This document shows positions 10,401 to 18,348 of a stretch of 64,000 bases of DNA, piece after piece. The stretch spans positions 62,001 to 126,000 of the forward strand of contig JBAZXA010000008.1 of assembly GCA_041660045.1 (NCBI GenBank), in the 5' to 3' direction. A model generated the notes under the pieces. It was not told the DNA's origin. It ran no database searches and was given only the letters and a program-made list of their open reading frames with translations. Every line of letters starts with the position of its first letter. Position 1 is the first letter of the stretch. The stretch comes from WM-3-3 sp041660045. Its GTDB lineage: Bacteria; Pseudomonadota; Gammaproteobacteria; Methylococcales; Methylomonadaceae. The translations under genes were made by a program, and so were the position numbers.

Positions 10401-10752
10401 CAATTAAATCATTTATCGATACTGTACGCGGCGCAAAAAATAGCTGTGTAAACTCAACAACTAAGGCAACACTTAAACTAGCACACAGGACAACTGCAGC
10501 CAACAATAACCGTGCCCAAGCATAGCGGAGTTGTGCAAAAACCGCAGTCCATAAAAATGTTAAAGGAATATAAAGCAAAATATTGGCAACCCAGTCTGCT
10601 CTGGAACCAATACCAAGATTTAGATAAGGAATATGTTGAAAACGCCTGACCGCTTCTTCAAATGGAATTGACCGGTAATGTAATGGCACCAAACTGCCAT
10701 AAATCACAAAACACAAATAGAGCAACGCGATCCAAAAGATATGTTTATTCAT
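7468..10752 (-). CDS. Triple VanZ-like / O-antigen ligase fusion with a lumenal domain
   Basis: A very long (1094 residues) polytopic protein. Three VanZ-like units follow one another: about 1-140 (NILLYIPLTFLW...VEFTQLFF...SINDLIAETLG), 150-285 (LEGVQLLL...) and 290-430 (SNFATYLPIG...DPTDILIAF). A basic linker leads to an O-antigen ligase/polymerase part from about 475, with LLVTYSRGGYLAF at 731-743 and GMGLGSYPRTYY at 825-836. The large periplasmic loop carries an inserted beta-sandwich-like domain (about 840-1005, ending SNGDFKNGLDNW as in carbohydrate-binding modules) before the chain returns with EVIFEQGWLGVLTL. It probably ligates or polymerises a glycan in the periplasm, the insert perhaps gripping the substrate. 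Confidence 0.85.
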   Translation of the reverse strand: MNKHIFWIALLYLCFVIYGSLVPLHYRSIPFEEAVRRFQHIPYLNLGIGSRADWVANILLYIPLTFLWTAVFAQLRYAWARLLLAAVVLCASLSVALVVEFTQLFFAPRTVSINDLIAETLGSFLGIAFWYGFGDFFTKQYRYIALGNILSIKAVIVFYIVSYLILSFFPFDFVTSIAELNAKLAYGPDHILLSIETCRQDWLRCIVKYSVEILTLAPLGVLICLMPQIPNKLAINILIGFFLGVLLEGVQLLLISGVAQGFSVITRVLGMMSGYFLHQWVIKQDYYWPRVLRLVALWAVLPYLVLVIAINGWFSSSWLSWSLAMEKLHATHFLPFYYFYYTSESLALVSLLSNFATYLPIGLIGRALTQSKKTRVYGIYTGVISALFASVVEMGKLFLMDKHADPTDILIAFIAACSVYYAINKVIAVAAQGKTASVVTTLAKDKLKLKSEQPAAQVGAVNLPLAKSQPDMVWTTKKITLCLILLLFIGDMLFKYPSGALALSLFLGAYAYLLIIRPLSWLLIIPALLPVMDFAPWTGWFFLDEYDLLVLTTVLVLGGCHQQRFDLAISKTSKWFLIFASIFYVVSFFRGLLPFQTIDLNTFSNYYSNYNSLRIAKGAIWALLLSPFLRHAIKNHFLAKYYWGFGVVLGLALMLSVSIIERLLFTGLFDFTTHYRISALFSSMHTGGGHIECYLALVMPFLTLLFVNPTHLAFARVFGLALFCMGVYVLLVTYSRGGYLAFLASFIVLVIGLAHAHKQIQATWKTVMMGLVLFVLAGLIFWPVLQGDLVKQRFSVVSQDKDIRKNHWKDALDMMDKDMITHAFGMGLGSYPRTYYLLNDENIVPATYKIETENDNPYLRLRGGDALYMGQFIGIKPQTDYKLVADVRSQNHPADLIVPICEKSLLYSIKCVTPTLKVKKIGVWEHYEVIINSGLLAAPLNGASRYKVHRPVQLALYNSNGPNEIIDVDNIALIEPTGRDLLSNGDFKNGLDNWLFTTDNHLPWHIKNIAIEVIFEQGWLGVLTLVSLLLIAFYKLAHRLRQDFFAAILLSSLVGFCVVGVVDSPFDAPRLTLLFLLLLMLAFFDDKKPVHTVF

Positions 10753-10813
10753 CTGCGTTGAATGATTTATTGAGCTTTAAAAGCGTTACAAAAAGGCGCC
10801 GAACAGCATGTCG

Positions 10814-11752
10814 TTAACCTTTAACTATTGATAAAAACAATTTAATACTGTCCCCGTTAAAGCGTTCCGCTAGAATAGGAAAACATGCTATCAAGGCTTG
10901 CCAACGCCTACCCTTCCGAAGTAATGCCACAGCCAGATCAAACCTAGCATTGATTAAAACCTGTATAAAGCCATGTTTGATTGGCTCAGGCGCTACTTTT
11001 AGCATAGGCTTTAATGACGACAGTGTATCTACGGTTTTTATTTGCGCATTTAGGGTATCAGAACGGATTAACCCTTTATCATGTAGGTAGTAAACGGCTT
11101 GTGGCTCACAATCAACACCCGCAGTTAAACTCACCGCACATAAGCGGATTAGCAAATGTAAGTCTTCACCCACACTATAAGCCTCTGAATACCCGCCAAG
11201 TTTAAGGAATATTTGTCTTGGCACTGAGAACGTAGAGGTATGGCCAAAATAGCCCGCACATAATTGACCAAGTGCCTTGCCCTCTAGTCTGTAACAACCA
11301 TAAACATCCGCATGCGCTAACAGACCTAGCCCCCATTCTGAACTTGACATTGATCGCTTATGAATTTTGCCATCGCTATAAGCCAGGTGATAATCACCTA
11401 TGCAAAAATCTAATGCCGGATAGCGGCTTAGCAACTGTGCTTGGCGTAACAAACGGTCTGGATAATAACAATCATCGGCATCAAGAAAGCAAAGCCAAGC
11501 TCCCCTGGCCATTACTGCGCCATGGTTACGCGCTGCAGATACGCCACTATTTTCCTGAAAAAAATAACGCACTTTGTCACCATAGCGGTTGATAATAATC
11601 TTAGTGTTGTCGACAGAGCCGTCATCAACCACAATAATTTCAAAGTCGTTATAACGCTGGGCCAACACAGAATCTAACGTGTGCGCGATCGTACCTGCCG
11701 CATTATAAGCTGCGATAATAACCGAAAACATGGGGTTAACAGACGGTTTCAC
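10814..11752 (-). CDS. Family 2 glycosyltransferase
   Basis: A cytoplasmic GT-A enzyme that adds a sugar from a nucleotide donor to the growing glycan. The N-terminus reads FSVIIAAYNAAGTI, followed by IIVVDDGSVDNT (nucleotide binding) and FLDADDCYYPDR, which holds the DxD-type metal site. At 312 residues it is typical for the family. Start GTG 11752 has AAGGAG five bases upstream. It is the first gene of a minus-strand run and diverges from the GT4 gene at 11934 across about 180 bp that should hold both promoters. Donor and linkage cannot be read from the sequence. Confidence 0.9.
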   Translation of the reverse strand: MKPSVNPMFSVIIAAYNAAGTIAHTLDSVLAQRYNDFEIIVVDDGSVDNTKIIINRYGDKVRYFFQENSGVSAARNHGAVMARGAWLCFLDADDCYYPDRLLRQAQLLSRYPALDFCIGDYHLAYSDGKIHKRSMSSSEWGLGLLAHADVYGCYRLEGKALGQLCAGYFGHTSTFSVPRQIFLKLGGYSEAYSVGEDLHLLIRLCAVSLTAGVDCEPQAVYYLHDKGLIRSDTLNAQIKTVDTLSSLKPMLKVAPEPIKHGFIQVLINARFDLAVALLRKGRRWQALIACFPILAERFNGDSIKLFLSIVKG

Positions 11753-11933
11753 ACCATCTCCTTATTTTAAAATTAGCCATCACTAAAAGATGGCACATGT
11801 TACAAAAAAAACAACGCTACAGCTATGAACACTTAAATCTAGCCAAAAAAACAAATTCTTCTATTTAAAAAAAAACCATCGACTATAATTTTGAAAGATC
11901 AACTTACAAATCTTGCCCAACTTAAACCATCTA

Positions 11934-13181
11934 ATGGCTAACAACCTCAAAAAACGCATCATATACGTCGAAAACGGCATTGGTTACGGCGGCGCAATCA
12001 TTTGTCTTAGGCATTTAATTAGGAATTTAGATCGTTCAAATTATCAAGCCTTGGTCGTCACAGGTAGAACAGGTGATGAGTACGCCAATATAAAAAATGA
12101 TGCACAGTGGCAACATATACCTGACCGCCATCTTGACATAGTCGCCGCCCACCAAAAAATAGATCCCGCTATCTGGCCCGATAAAGTCCCAGGCTTACGA
12201 TTTGTCATTAACCAAATCCTGGCGCGCAGCGATGATTTAGCAAATTTTTTGCCTTTTTTTATTCACTTGTTATGGACTACTTGGCGCTTTAAGGCTGATT
12301 TAATCCATGCTAATAATGAACCACTTTGTAATCGTGCCGCCTTATTAGTCGGCAATTTGCTCAAAATTCCTACCATCGCCCATGTCCGAGGTGGGCAACA
12401 AGGCTCACATTTAATGCGTTGGTCATTTGGCTTAGTTGATCATTTTATTCCCGTCTCACATTGGGTTGCCGCTAGCATACAGTCAAAACTTGACATTCCA
12501 GCACATAAAATCAGCGTAATTTATGATGGCTTAGAGTTAGGCAATTTATTGCCTACCACCAACGGTGAGCCATTTAGGCAACATTACCAATTAAAGCCTA
12601 ACGATTTTGCCGTAGGCTTAGTAGGCCTTTTAATCGCATGGAAGGGCCAAGAGCTGTTTCTTGACGCTGCAGTGTTGTTAAAAGCGCGTATTCCTAATCT
12701 TAAAATGCTAATCATAGGCGGCACACCAGAGGATTGTGCGGCCTATGAACAAGCCTTAAAACTTCGCGTTCAACAACAAGGCTTAGGAGACATGGTAATT
12801 TTTACCGGGCACGTTTCCACAATGGCAAGTGTATATTGTGGTTTAGATGTCATCGTCTCAGCATCTACCAGTCCAGAACCTTTAGGCACTGTCGTCATTG
12901 AGAGCATGACCTTAGCACGTCCTTTAATTGGCCCCAACCACGGTGGAGCCGCTGAAATGATGCAGCATAATGTTACTGGATTACTCTTTGAACCCAAAAA
13001 TGCTGCTGACTTGGCCGAAAAAATCGAAACCTTCTACCGCCAACCTAATCTGCGCTCCGAATTGGGCAAAGCTGCCAGAAAAAAAGCGTTAGCAACGTTC
13101 TCGATTGAAGAACATGTCGCCCAAGTACAGCGAGTCTATGAAAACCTACTCACCAATACTACATCAGGCCAAAAACAATGA
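11934..13181 (+). CDS. Family 4 glycosyltransferase (GT-B)
   Basis: A retaining glycosyltransferase with two Rossmann-like domains. The N-terminal acceptor domain starts with YVENGIGYGGAI. The C-terminal donor domain has GLVGLLIAWKGQELFLDA and the family E-x7-E element in SPEPLGTVVIESM, followed by GPNHGGAAEM. I placed the start at ATG 11934; TTG 11913 is in frame but would only add seven residues without a better ribosome site. It opens the plus-strand glycan island, and its stop overlaps the next start (ATGA at 13178), indicating translational coupling with the following transferase. Confidence 0.9.
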   Translation: MANNLKKRIIYVENGIGYGGAIICLRHLIRNLDRSNYQALVVTGRTGDEYANIKNDAQWQHIPDRHLDIVAAHQKIDPAIWPDKVPGLRFVINQILARSDDLANFLPFFIHLLWTTWRFKADLIHANNEPLCNRAALLVGNLLKIPTIAHVRGGQQGSHLMRWSFGLVDHFIPVSHWVAASIQSKLDIPAHKISVIYDGLELGNLLPTTNGEPFRQHYQLKPNDFAVGLVGLLIAWKGQELFLDAAVLLKARIPNLKMLIIGGTPEDCAAYEQALKLRVQQQGLGDMVIFTGHVSTMASVYCGLDVIVSASTSPEPLGTVVIESMTLARPLIGPNHGGAAEMMQHNVTGLLFEPKNAADLAEKIETFYRQPNLRSELGKAARKKALATFSIEEHVAQVQRVYENLLTNTTSGQKQ

Positions 13182-14149
13182 AGCTATCCCACTTAATTCC
13201 TTGGCGATTTAGAGGAATCAATCCTTTCTTAAATACTTATGGTGATAAGTTCCTCTTTAGCGGAATCTGTCAAACTCCGCCAATTCAAAGTAATCCCCAA
13301 GCTAAAGTTGAAGTCCACTCTGCGGTACCCCACCGCTATGTGTATGCATATCTGGTTGCCATCAAATCTTTATTGCGGTTTCATAATGACTTATCGGTTG
13401 TTGTCCATGATGACGGTAGCCTACTTGAGGCTGATAAAAACTTAATCAAACAGCATCTTCCAGGCTGCCGGTTAATAGATCGGGCTATGGCTAATGCTGA
13501 ATTTGAAAAACTCAACAACACTTTCTTATCTAAAGTAAGAGGTAGCTATACAAGTTATTTAAAGCTATTTGACACAACTTTATTCTGCCAAGCGGAACGG
13601 GTAATGATCCTAGATACGGATACCTTATTTATTAAACGACCGGATAAAGTGATAGATTGGATTGAGAATGGTGGCAAACCATGGTACCACATGGCTCCAC
13701 AAGGCAAGATGAAAGTTCATAAAGAACTAGAGATTGTCAACTACACTGATTTACAAAAAGTCCATATCCAAACTTTGATAATTAATGATCTCGATGCTAT
13801 TAACAGCAGCTTAAATTCTAATTATTGGATACAACAAGGTTTTTGCTCAGGTTTTATAGGTTATGACGCCAACACCATAAAGTTTAATGAGTTAGAACAA
13901 CTCTTCAAACTGTTATTTGATAAATTTGGCGATAAAATTTTCCTTTGGGGAGCAGAACAGACTACGCATGGTTTGGTTTTATGTTCACAAGGTGCTGAAG
14001 CTTTGCCCATAGACGCTTATTTTGTGTTTACCCAAAATAATGCCTGGCAAGCTAAGGATGCCACTTTTATCCATTTTGTAGGTGAGAACAGATTTTATAA
14101 ACTGATATATCCCAAGCTTGCTTGGAGTATTATTAAGCAACTTAGATAA
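13178..14149 (+). CDS. GT8-like glycosyltransferase with DxD motif
   Basis: Probably a nucleotide-sugar glycosyltransferase with a GT-A fold. After a short N-terminal part, residues 48-100 form the donor fold (YVYAYLVAIKSLL, VVVHDDGSL), and a clear DxD metal site appears in ERVMILDTDTLFIKRPD. A later Trp/Gly segment (FLWGAEQTTHGLVL) resembles the acceptor side. The exact family is uncertain; GT8 is the nearest pattern I recognise. It overlaps the upstream GT4 gene by four bases and precedes a methyltransferase, so it is part of the same operon. Confidence 0.7.
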   Translation: MKLSHLIPWRFRGINPFLNTYGDKFLFSGICQTPPIQSNPQAKVEVHSAVPHRYVYAYLVAIKSLLRFHNDLSVVVHDDGSLLEADKNLIKQHLPGCRLIDRAMANAEFEKLNNTFLSKVRGSYTSYLKLFDTTLFCQAERVMILDTDTLFIKRPDKVIDWIENGGKPWYHMAPQGKMKVHKELEIVNYTDLQKVHIQTLIINDLDAINSSLNSNYWIQQGFCSGFIGYDANTIKFNELEQLFKLLFDKFGDKIFLWGAEQTTHGLVLCSQGAEALPIDAYFVFTQNNAWQAKDATFIHFVGENRFYKLIYPKLAWSIIKQLR

Positions 14150-14212
14150 AAACAAGTTTTTCTTTATTGGCCTTAAAATTTTAATAATAAGCTATTACTA
14201 GAGAGATTCAAT

Positions 14213-14950
14213 ATGGGGCATCGTGAATGTTTTCAATTCGGTGAATTAAGCCTTAGCCAAACCGATGTATTAGACAAAAATATATTGGAAATCGGCTCCC
14301 ATGAAGATGGCGGTTCGCTTAGGTCTTATGTAACCGCTATGAAGCCAAATAAATATTGGGGCATTGATCTTCAGGAGGGTCCAGGCGTTGATGAAATCTG
14401 CAACGCTTATCATTTACTGGATCGTTTCGGACCGCACTCGTTTGATGTGTTGATCGCCATAGAACTTTTAGAACATATTCGTGACTGGCGGAAAATGATA
14501 CATATCTTCAAACAAATATTGCGCCCGGGCGGATTAGCTATCATAACGACCCGATCGGCTGGCTTCCCTTTTCATTATGCACCATTTGATTTTTGGCGTT
14601 TCGAACAAGAAGATATGCTGGCAATTTTCAGCGATTTTGACATCATCCGTCTAGAAAATGATACTCGGGCAATAAATGGAAAAGTCACTCCCGGCGTTTT
14701 TATAACGGTAAGAAAACCCGCCAATTTTATTGAAAATAATTTAAATGCCATTAACCTTTACTCGATTCTGACAAAGCAACGGTTAAACAGCGTCCGAGAT
14801 TGGGATATTTATTTATACGAAATCCAGCATCTAGGCTTACCCTATTTTAAAAGGTTTAATGGTATACCCTATTTATTACGTGAATATTTGGCAAGCACAT
14901 TAAGCAAAAAACAAAAAGCAAACTTAAAGAAAATCTTCCGTGTTAACTAA
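14213..14950 (+). CDS. Class I SAM-dependent methyltransferase
   Basis: The N-terminal half has the SAM-binding signature ILEIGSHEDGGSLRSYV (motif I), the acidic residue at the end of strand 2 (WGIDLQEG), then FDVLIAIELLEHIRDW (motif IV region) and LRPGGLAIITT (post-motif). These are the hallmarks of Methyltransf_11/23 enzymes. The C-terminal 80 residues are basic and may dock the acceptor. In an ABC-exporter glycan locus such enzymes often methylate a sugar, sometimes as a chain terminator; that role is inference here. ATG 14213 follows an AGAGAG ribosome site. Confidence 0.8.
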   Translation: MGHRECFQFGELSLSQTDVLDKNILEIGSHEDGGSLRSYVTAMKPNKYWGIDLQEGPGVDEICNAYHLLDRFGPHSFDVLIAIELLEHIRDWRKMIHIFKQILRPGGLAIITTRSAGFPFHYAPFDFWRFEQEDMLAIFSDFDIIRLENDTRAINGKVTPGVFITVRKPANFIENNLNAINLYSILTKQRLNSVRDWDIYLYEIQHLGLPYFKRFNGIPYLLREYLASTLSKKQKANLKKIFRVN

Positions 14951-15090
14951 TCGTTTACCTTAATCTCATACTCAAATAGCAATTGTCTTTTTGGCTCCGC
15001 TGCACCAGCAAAAGCGGCGACCGTGCCTAAATAACCGCACGGGCCTGGAAAAATTATCCAAATTGGTTGTGAAAAGAGATTAGTCTTGAA
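14947..15090 (-). pseudogene. Possible antisense-strand gene remnant with GC-richer composition
   Basis: On the minus strand a 47-codon frame without a start codon reads like protein (GPCGYLGTVAAFAGAAEPKR, later FEYEIKVND) and is closed upstream by an in-frame TAG at 15091-15093. Its stop overlaps the methyltransferase stop. The same bases form two adjacent hairpins (14997-15017 and 15021-15042), so the composition may come from an RNA structure rather than a dead gene. I do not recognise a family. Confidence 0.2.
14997..15042. repeat. Two adjacent GC-rich hairpins downstream of the methyltransferase
   Basis: CCGCT (14997-15001) pairs with AGCGG (15013-15017), and CCGTGC (15021-15026) pairs with GCACGG (15037-15042). 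They stand out in otherwise AT-rich DNA. They may end or attenuate the transcript between the methyltransferase and acyltransferase genes, but no long T-run follows. Confidence 0.35.
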
Positions 15091-15216
15091 CTATGAATCC
15101 TTGGGTTTAAAGACTTTACAATTTAGATACCTAAATGCTTATTCATAATTGATAGCGATTATTGAACGACAACAAGGCAATATGTATGAGTCCGAAAATC
15201 TTTGATAAAGTTTTTT

Positions 15217-16323
15217 ATGAAAAATCCTCAAGCTACCCAACTCGTATCCACTATCACTAACACCGAAAAGCGTATACCAGGGCTAGATGCACTCCGAGGT
15301 GTTGCCGCCATTGGTGTTGCCATTTTCCATTTTCATTACTTTTTTAATGCCGGCCCGCACTTTTTCTTTCTTAACCCTTTTTATAATGGCGCCCATTTTT
15401 TCGTAGAACTTTTTTTTGTTTTATCTGGCTTTTTGTTAACACAAGCCTACGCCCATATCCACAGCTATAAAGAATTAGTCATCAGACGGATTGCAAGGTT
15501 ATTTCCCTTGCAATGGCTAAGCCTAGTCTTAGTTTTAGTAGGGCAACACTTTTATGCTCTGCAGTACGGAAAGCCGTTTATTTATAACATAAACGACACT
15601 TATCATTTTATCCTTAATGTCTTGCTATTACAGCAAGTTGGCCTGCAAAACGGGTTTTCTTTTAACGGCCCTTCATGGTCAATTTCCGTGGAATGGGTTA
15701 TTAACTTAATTTTTTTTCTAATCCTGCTGCGCCCAAAACTGCTTGTATCTGCGGCTTTAATTTTAACTGTACTTAGTGTGTTTTTTATCATAATAGGGAC
15801 AGGTGACTTGACCAGCTTAACAAAATTATACGGCTTTCTGGATACTGGATTATTACGCGTGGGATTTGGTTTTTTTTCAGGGGTGCTTGCCGCTAAACTA
15901 GTCACTTGCTGGCTACCTAAAGCTATACCGAGGTTTTTATGGGATGTGCTCGCCTTAATTAGCCTAGGTCTGTTCACAACTTTTTTAAGCTCAACCGCTA
16001 TCAACCAAGTTTTGGGCACGCAAATTATCGTGGTCGGTATTCTCATGCCAGTTTTAATCATCGCTTGCTCGAAAGGTAAAATCTCTGGAACAGTCCTTGG
16101 AATTAGACCTTTAACTTGGTTAGGTGATATATCTTATGCCGTCTATTTACTCCATTTTCCCATTCAAATCGCTATTTTCTATTTTCGTAAGAGCTTGCCC
16201 GTACCGTTAAATTCAGGTGAAGCTTTACTTGGTTATACCTTGTTGGTTACCTTTATTGCCCATTTAACGTTCACCTATTTCGAACGTCCTGCACAAAAAT
16301 TCATTCGCGCCCTACTTAAGTAA
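15217..16323 (+). CDS. Acyltransferase 3 family membrane O-acyltransferase
   Basis: An integral-membrane O-acyltransferase of the OafA/NolX type that probably acetylates a surface glycan. The family N-terminus is clear: GLDALRGVAAIGVAIFHFHY with the conserved Arg and the catalytic-region His. About ten membrane helices follow, with FFVLSGFLL and RRIARLFPLQW in the expected places. The end carries SYAVYLLHFP and YFERPAQKF, both typical. ATG 15217 was chosen over the in-frame TTG 15202. An acetylesterase-like gene follows 65 bp downstream, so addition and removal of acetyl groups are encoded side by side. Confidence 0.9.
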   Translation: MKNPQATQLVSTITNTEKRIPGLDALRGVAAIGVAIFHFHYFFNAGPHFFFLNPFYNGAHFFVELFFVLSGFLLTQAYAHIHSYKELVIRRIARLFPLQWLSLVLVLVGQHFYALQYGKPFIYNINDTYHFILNVLLLQQVGLQNGFSFNGPSWSISVEWVINLIFFLILLRPKLLVSAALILTVLSVFFIIIGTGDLTSLTKLYGFLDTGLLRVGFGFFSGVLAAKLVTCWLPKAIPRFLWDVLALISLGLFTTFLSSTAINQVLGTQIIVVGILMPVLIIACSKGKISGTVLGIRPLTWLGDISYAVYLLHFPIQIAIFYFRKSLPVPLNSGEALLGYTLLVTFIAHLTFTYFERPAQKFIRALLK

Positions 16324-16388
16324 AACCTTAAAATAAAAGGCTACCACAAATGGATATGCGCATTGAATGTTAGGCTAAATTTGCATTT

Positions 16389-17384
16389 ATGACTGTCTTC
16401 TCCCTATCCCGTTGCTGTTTTATTGCCGCTACCCTATTCATCACAATATTTGTGATGGGCCTTGCGCAATTAAATCCCGTCACGAGAAAATCAGTGGATC
16501 TTTTTATACTTGCCGGACAAAGTAATATGCAAGGTTATGCTGGCAATGCCCTCAAATACCCTATAGGCAACACACATGAAGACTTATCCATTAAATTTTA
16601 TTATGTTGAGCCACTATTATCAGAACATAAATTGATACGTGTTGCTGCTGATAACACAATAAATATAGGCGCCCCAGGCTCATATTCATGGTTAAAAAAT
16701 GAATTAAGTCGTTCATGGGGAGATTTTCGACGCCGTTTTAATCATAAGATAAATACCCCACCACCCGCTGTACAGCGACGAACATGGACTTTTTTAGGCC
16801 CGCAAAGTGGCAGATTCCCCAACGGACACTTTGGCCCTGAAATCAGTTTTGCGAGAAAACTTCTTGAATCTGGTTTTAACCCTGCGATATTTAAATACTC
16901 AAAAGAGTCGACCAGTCTTGCTGAAGATTGGCAAGGACCTAACCAAAACGGAATTTATGATGATTTTGTATACTCATTGAACAATGCTATTACTGACTTA
17001 AAAAATCAAGGTTACAACATTAATATCCGTGGTTTAATTTGGCTACAAGGGGAAAATGATGCATTAACGGATGACGCGGCAAGGCTTTATTTGAGCAGGC
17101 TCAAAATCATTATCGCCGACTTACGTGAAAAAATTCTTCCGCTAAACACCCCAATAATACTAGGGGCTGATGAATTACATCCACATATGCTCACACATCC
17201 TCAGGTTAAAGCCGCCCAAGAATCGATGGCCGCAACTGATTCCTGTATTATCCGTTCCTCTATGGAAGGCTTAGAAAAAGCTGATTTTACCCACTTAACG
17301 CCACAAGCTATCACTGAACACGGGTTAAGGCTATTTACAAGCTACCTAAAATTAGCCCTCATCTGCCAAAACCAAAACCCGTAA
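16389..17384 (+). CDS. SASA-domain carbohydrate acetylesterase, membrane-anchored or secreted
   Basis: An SGNH-type esterase expected to remove O-acetyl groups from sugars outside the cytoplasm. An N-terminal hydrophobic helix (about 8-27) acts as signal or anchor. Block I is visible as LFILAGQSNMQGY, with Ser in GQSN as the nucleophile; a middle Gly block follows, then GLIWLQGENDA, the characteristic block of sialate-O-acetylesterase-like proteins, and a C-terminal FTHLTPQ with the His. It follows the acyltransferase and precedes the ABC transporter on the same strand. The natural substrate is likely the same glycan; that is inference. Confidence 0.85.
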   Translation: MTVFSLSRCCFIAATLFITIFVMGLAQLNPVTRKSVDLFILAGQSNMQGYAGNALKYPIGNTHEDLSIKFYYVEPLLSEHKLIRVAADNTINIGAPGSYSWLKNELSRSWGDFRRRFNHKINTPPPAVQRRTWTFLGPQSGRFPNGHFGPEISFARKLLESGFNPAIFKYSKESTSLAEDWQGPNQNGIYDDFVYSLNNAITDLKNQGYNINIRGLIWLQGENDALTDDAARLYLSRLKIIIADLREKILPLNTPIILGADELHPHMLTHPQVKAAQESMAATDSCIIRSSMEGLEKADFTHLTPQAITEHGLRLFTSYLKLALICQNQNP

Positions 17385-17477
17385 ATAAACTATACTTTAC
17401 AAAAATTTCAGAGCCAGACGTAATTTAAAACGTTTAGCCGTTATTTAATGCTTTAAACAAAAGAAGTCAAAAAGACT

Positions 17478-18296
17478 ATGATACAAATCGCCAAAAACTT
17501 GTATAACTACCGTGAACTGATAGCCGCATTGGCTTGGAAAAATATTATTATCCGATATAAACAATCTTATCTCGGCTTGCTTTGGGCGGTGATAAAACCA
17601 GTTATGCTTATGCTAATTTTCACTCTAGTTCGAGGTTTTGTAGGTATAGACTCTGGTGATGTGCCCTACCCTATCTTAACCTTTGCGGCACTCTTGCCCT
17701 GGGTGTTTTTTCAAGAGTCCGCTTCAGAAGGGGTTAACAGCGTTACCTCAAATGCTGCCTTGATCAAAAAGATTTATTTCCCTAGGGAAGTGTTTCCCTT
17801 GACATCAATGGCCACCAAGCTTGTTGAGCTAATTATTAGCTTTTTTATTTTAGCGGCCATGATGATGTATTACCAAATGGTACCTACGCTAAATGCGCTT
17901 TGGGTTCCGGCTATTATTATTTACACCATGCTAGTGGCTTTAGGCATTAGCTTTATGGGTGCTGCCTTAAATGTATATTACCGCGATGTTGCCCAAGTAC
18001 TTCCAGTAGCCTTATCACTGTTAATGTATGGTTCCCCGGTGATTTATCCGTTGAGTTTAGTCTATAAAAAATTAGTGCAGGAACAGGCCGCTGGCGACTG
18101 GTCTAATAACCTTTATACGCTCTACACGCTCAACCCATTAGCAGGCATTATCGATAGCTTCCAACGCGTTTTACTAAGAGGCCTACCCCCTGATTTCCAT
18201 GCCATTTACCCAGGGCTTGTCTTTACATTAACTATACTTCCAATTAGCTATATTTTTTTTAAGCGGGCAGAAAGTTGGTTTGCCGATGTGATCTGA
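17478..18296 (+). CDS. wzm: O-antigen/capsule ABC exporter, permease (Wzm)
   Basis: The membrane subunit of an ABC-2-type polysaccharide exporter that moves lipid-linked chains across the inner membrane. At 272 residues with six hydrophobic helices it has normal family length. The N-terminal amphipathic stretch (WKNIIIRYKQSYLGLLWAVI) and ALLPWVFFQESASEGVNS are hallmark segments; the C-terminus ends with the usual NPLAGIIDSFQRVLL region. The ATPase partner follows 52 bp downstream. Together they point to synthesis of a full-length chain in the cytoplasm before export, unlike the Wzy-type route of the XrtA core. Confidence 0.93.
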   Translation: MIQIAKNLYNYRELIAALAWKNIIIRYKQSYLGLLWAVIKPVMLMLIFTLVRGFVGIDSGDVPYPILTFAALLPWVFFQESASEGVNSVTSNAALIKKIYFPREVFPLTSMATKLVELIISFFILAAMMMYYQMVPTLNALWVPAIIIYTMLVALGISFMGAALNVYYRDVAQVLPVALSLLMYGSPVIYPLSLVYKKLVQEQAAGDWSNNLYTLYTLNPLAGIIDSFQRVLLRGLPPDFHAIYPGLVFTLTILPISYIFFKRAESWFADVI

Positions 18297-18348
18297 TGTC
18301 ACAACGCCTTACATCACAAATGACGCCCAGAAAATACCTAAGATCAGC

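Noticed and set aside
15603..16061. A 152-codon minus-strand frame opposite the acyltransferase
   Set aside because: It is the antisense shadow of a clear membrane acyltransferase gene, with no domain or ribosome site of its own.
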